Source: Devosia sp. YR412
Lineage (GTDB): Bacteria; Pseudomonadota; Alphaproteobacteria; Rhizobiales; Devosiaceae
Direction: 5' to 3'
Length of the DNA stretch: 64,000 bases
Assembly: GCF_900110945.1 (NCBI RefSeq)
Contig: NZ_FOFL01000001.1
Location: forward strand, 558,001 to 622,000
Numbering within the stretch: position 1 is the stretch's first letter; each line of letters opens with the position of its first letter. A program made the position numbers and the translations under genes. A model generated the notes under the pieces. It was not told the DNA's origin. It saw only the letters and a list, made by a program, of their open reading frames with translations, and searched no databases. Shown here piece by piece: positions 62,058-64,000 of the stretch.

Positions 62058-62500
62058 GCCTTTTTGACCCAGCGGCCGTCGGCTTCCTGCTGCCAATAGG
62101 TTAGCACACTGTTACCCTTGAGCGCGCGCCAGGCTAAACGCGCCTCGGCGACGGCGTCGGGATCGTGGCCGGAAAACATATAGACGATGCGCTCGTAGCC
62201 GTCGGTCGATTGCGGCACGGCGCGGTCGACGAAAAAGCGGACATTGGCGCTATTGGGATTGTCGGTGGCCGTGGTGAGCAGGATCGGCTGATGCGCTTCG
62301 GTATCGTCCCCGGCAAGACCGTGGGGCAGGAAACTGTCGTCGCGGAAGGTCCAGAGATGGGCGTCGAGCGCTTCGGCTCGCTCGGTGGAGCCGACCTCCA
62401 CCACCGCGCGCCAGCCGCGTTCGAGGGTCTTTTCCAGCAGCAGCGGAATGACCGCTTCGAGCGGGCGCGGTTCGAGGTGATAGAAGAGGACGTCGGTCAT
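62054..62500 (-). CDS. holC: DNA polymerase III chi subunit
   Basis: Links the clamp-loader complex to single-stranded DNA-binding protein. The 148-residue protein has the family pattern DVLFYHLEPRPLEAVIPLLLEKTLERGWRAVVEVGS (by its ends), LDAHLWTFRDDSFLPHG, PILLTT, and FSGHDPDAVAEARLAWRALK. In Alphaproteobacteria it typically follows pepA, as here with one small gene between. ATG at 62500. Confidence 0.92.
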   Translation of the reverse strand: MTDVLFYHLEPRPLEAVIPLLLEKTLERGWRAVVEVGSTERAEALDAHLWTFRDDSFLPHGLAGDDTEAHQPILLTTATDNPNSANVRFFVDRAVPQSTDGYERIVYMFSGHDPDAVAEARLAWRALKGNSVLTYWQQEADGRWVKKA

Positions 62501-62554
62501 GGCCGCTACTATGACCGTTCGGGCCGGCAAGGGAAGAGCGCTGACTGCACGGCT

Positions 62555-62890
62555 TCAGTTCCCTGCCAGAACGTAGATGCATGCCGCGACGGCCATGCCA
62601 TCGAGCTGAACATCGACCACGACGCGGCGATAGCCCTCGCCCTCGAAGGCATCGAGGCGCGCCCAGTGGTCCGGCAGGTCAGGGCATTCAAACACCATGA
62701 CCGCGACCTGCGGACCGGCGGGGTCGGGGACCAGGCCGGGAAAGCCCATGGCGGCGCCCCAGCCCGACTGATGCAGATGACCGGTGACCTGTCCCTGGCG
62801 CCAGGTGCCGGCCAGACCATCGAGCTGGTGGTGATTGGGACGGCCAGGCGCCAGCGTTCCATAGGTGGCCAGGCGATGCTGCGCCGTCAC
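62555..62890 (-). CDS. Gamma-glutamylcyclotransferase-like (GGCT/AIG2) protein
   Basis: A 111-residue cytoplasmic protein of the GGCT/AIG2 fold. The phosphate/substrate loop is [16 protein letters not shown], and the conserved acid/glycine turn is [13 protein letters not shown]. The start is GTG at 62890: it overlaps the pepA stop as GTGA and begins at the conserved region. The small size and lack of a long C-domain are usual for AIG2-like members. Substrate unknown. Confidence 0.83.
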   Translation of the reverse strand: MTAQHRLATYGTLAPGRPNHHQLDGLAGTWRQGQVTGHLHQSGWGAAMGFPGLVPDPAGPQVAVMVFECPDLPDHWARLDAFEGEGYRRVVVDVQLDGMAVAACIYVLAGN

Positions 62891-64000
62891 TGATAGTAGT
62901 CCCGCACCAGCCGATCGAGCAATGCGACGCCAAAGCCCGGCGCCCAAGAGGTGTTGACCTCGGAATTGCCGGCGCCAAAGGCCGTGCCGGCAATGTCGAG
63001 ATGGGCCCAGGGCACATTGTTGACGAAGCGCTGCAGGAACTGGGCGGCGGTGATCGAGCCGGCGGGGCGGCCGACGGAATTGCGGATGTCGGCGAATTTG
63101 GATTCGATCAGCTTGTCATAGGCGGCGCCGAGCGGCATGCGCCAGAGCTTTTCATTGGCATTGAGCCCGGCGTTGAGCAGCTGGATGGCCAGTTCATCAT
63201 TGTTGGAGAAGAGGCCGGCGTGTTCGTGACCGAGCGCGACGACGATGGCGCCGGTCAGGGTCGCCAGGTTGATCATGAACTTGGGCTTGAAGCGGTCCTG
63301 CGTGTACCAGAGCGCATCGGCGAGGACGAGACGGCCTTCGGCATCGGTGTTAATGACTTCGATAGTGGTGCCGCTCATCGCCTTGACGATATCGCCGGGA
63401 CGGACCGCCTTGCCGGAGGGCATGTTTTCGACGAGACCAATGACGCCGACGACATTGACCGGGGCCTTGCGGGCAGCCAGGGCGTGCAGCAGGCCGGTGA
63501 CGGCAGCGGCACCGCCCATATCGCCCTTCATGTCCTCCATCGAGGCAGCGGGCTTGATGGAAATGCCGCCAGTATCGAAGACCACCCCCTTGCCGACGAA
63601 GGCCAGCGGCGCATCGCCGGGATTGCCGCCACGCCATTGCATGACGACGAGGCGGGCCGGACGATCCGACCCTTGCGCGACGCAGAGCAGCGAGCCCATG
63701 CCGAGCTGTTCCAGCGCTTCGGGTTCGAGCACTTCCACATGGACGCCGAGCTTGGCCAATTCGCTGGCGCGAGCAGCGAATTCCACTGGGCCCAGCACAT
63801 TGGCCGGCTCGTTGATCAGGTCGCGGGCCAGCAGGGTACCGTCGACGACGGCATTGCGGTCGGCAATGGCGCGGTCTGCGGCGGCGGGATCGGCGACATG
63901 GAGCGTAATGTCGAGCGCGGCCGGCGCGTCGTCAGTGCGGGCCGATTTGTATTTGTCGAACCTGTAGTGGCGCAGGCGCAGGCCGGCGGCCAGTTCACCG
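62887..64000 (-). CDS. pepA: Leucyl aminopeptidase (M17), N-terminus cut by the right edge
   Basis: Cytosolic dimetal aminopeptidase of family M17. About 370 residues are visible from the window's edge ([18 protein letters not shown]) to the stop at 62887. Catalytic-domain motifs are present: [29 protein letters not shown] with metal-binding lysine/aspartate, [12 protein letters not shown], the signature [14 protein letters not shown], and ATLTGAI. About the first 120-130 residues are missing. An overlapping GTGA joins it to the next gene, then holC. Confidence 0.95.
   Translation of the reverse strand, partial: GELAAGLRLRHYRFDKYKSARTDDAPAALDITLHVADPAAADRAIADRNAVVDGTLLARDLINEPANVLGPVEFAARASELAKLGVHVEVLEPEALEQLGMGSLLCVAQGSDRPARLVVMQWRGGNPGDAPLAFVGKGVVFDTGGISIKPAASMEDMKGDMGGAAAVTGLLHALAARKAPVNVVGVIGLVENMPSGKAVRPGDIVKAMSGTTIEVINTDAEGRLVLADALWYTQDRFKPKFMINLATLTGAIVVALGHEHAGLFSNNDELAIQLLNAGLNANEKLWRMPLGAAYDKLIESKFADIRNSVGRPAGSITAAQFLQRFVNNVPWAHLDIAGTAFGAGNSEVNTSWAPGFGVALLDRLVRDYYQ

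Overview
The window reads as one stretch of alphaproteobacterial chromosome, GC-rich, from the order Hyphomicrobiales and probably close to Devosia. The support is family-level: a rhizobial-type porin, an OmpA protein with BON-like repeats, rhizobial-style PhnE pairs, an RpoZ and an Rsh of alphaproteobacterial type, and GANTC and CtrA-like sites. The genus is inference; no rRNA or other species-level marker is present. There are about 66 protein genes and one tRNA gene. I see no insertion sequence, prophage or CRISPR array.

Layout. 1-6.4 kb holds housekeeping genes on the minus strand: acpS (cut by the left edge), pyrE, rel, rpoZ, smpB and dapA, with a NYN-domain gene on the plus strand. 6.6-14.2 kb is envelope-related: a lytic transglycosylase, an alpha/beta hydrolase lacking the usual nucleophile serine, an OmpA/BON - 36-residue membrane protein - HHH-protein operon, and a porin. 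14.7-19.5 kb holds an SDR and a divergent amino-sugar recycling locus (gntR-SIS-nagA against murQ) with paired direct-repeat operators. 20.4-25.4 kb is a five-gene ABC transporter / glycerophosphodiesterase operon behind a three-half-site Pho box. 25.5-29.5 kb carries an inositol-phosphatase-family gene, treZ and murB. 29.6-42.1 kb is a full C-P lyase locus: phnGHIJKL plus a hexapeptide transferase, a HIRAN-domain gene, phnCDEE behind a four-half-site Pho box, phnF, and phnMN.

From 42.3 kb the window is mixed: a metal/siderophore-type binding protein, tRNA-Ser(GCU), a GST, a TauE/SafE permease, a molybdopterin oxidoreductase, an SMR exporter preceded by a guanidine-II riboswitch, an MFS exporter with a divergent MarR regulator and a perfect operator, a glycosyltransferase, a DEAD-box helicase, ndk, an ABC-F protein, a tandem pair of DUF4344 metallopeptidases, holC, a gamma-glutamylcyclotransferase-like gene and pepA (cut by the right edge).

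How the parts work together. The central 20-42 kb looks like a phosphorus-scavenging region: two separate transporter operons have 11-bp-periodic Pho boxes, one for phosphonates and one probably for glycerophosphodiesters, beside a complete C-P lyase. The nag/mur locus turns MurNAc-6-P into fructose-6-P during wall recycling and fits with the lytic transglycosylase and murB. About 120-135 bp palindromic intergenic elements of four sequence types are scattered through the window. One type is present twice with its interior inverted.
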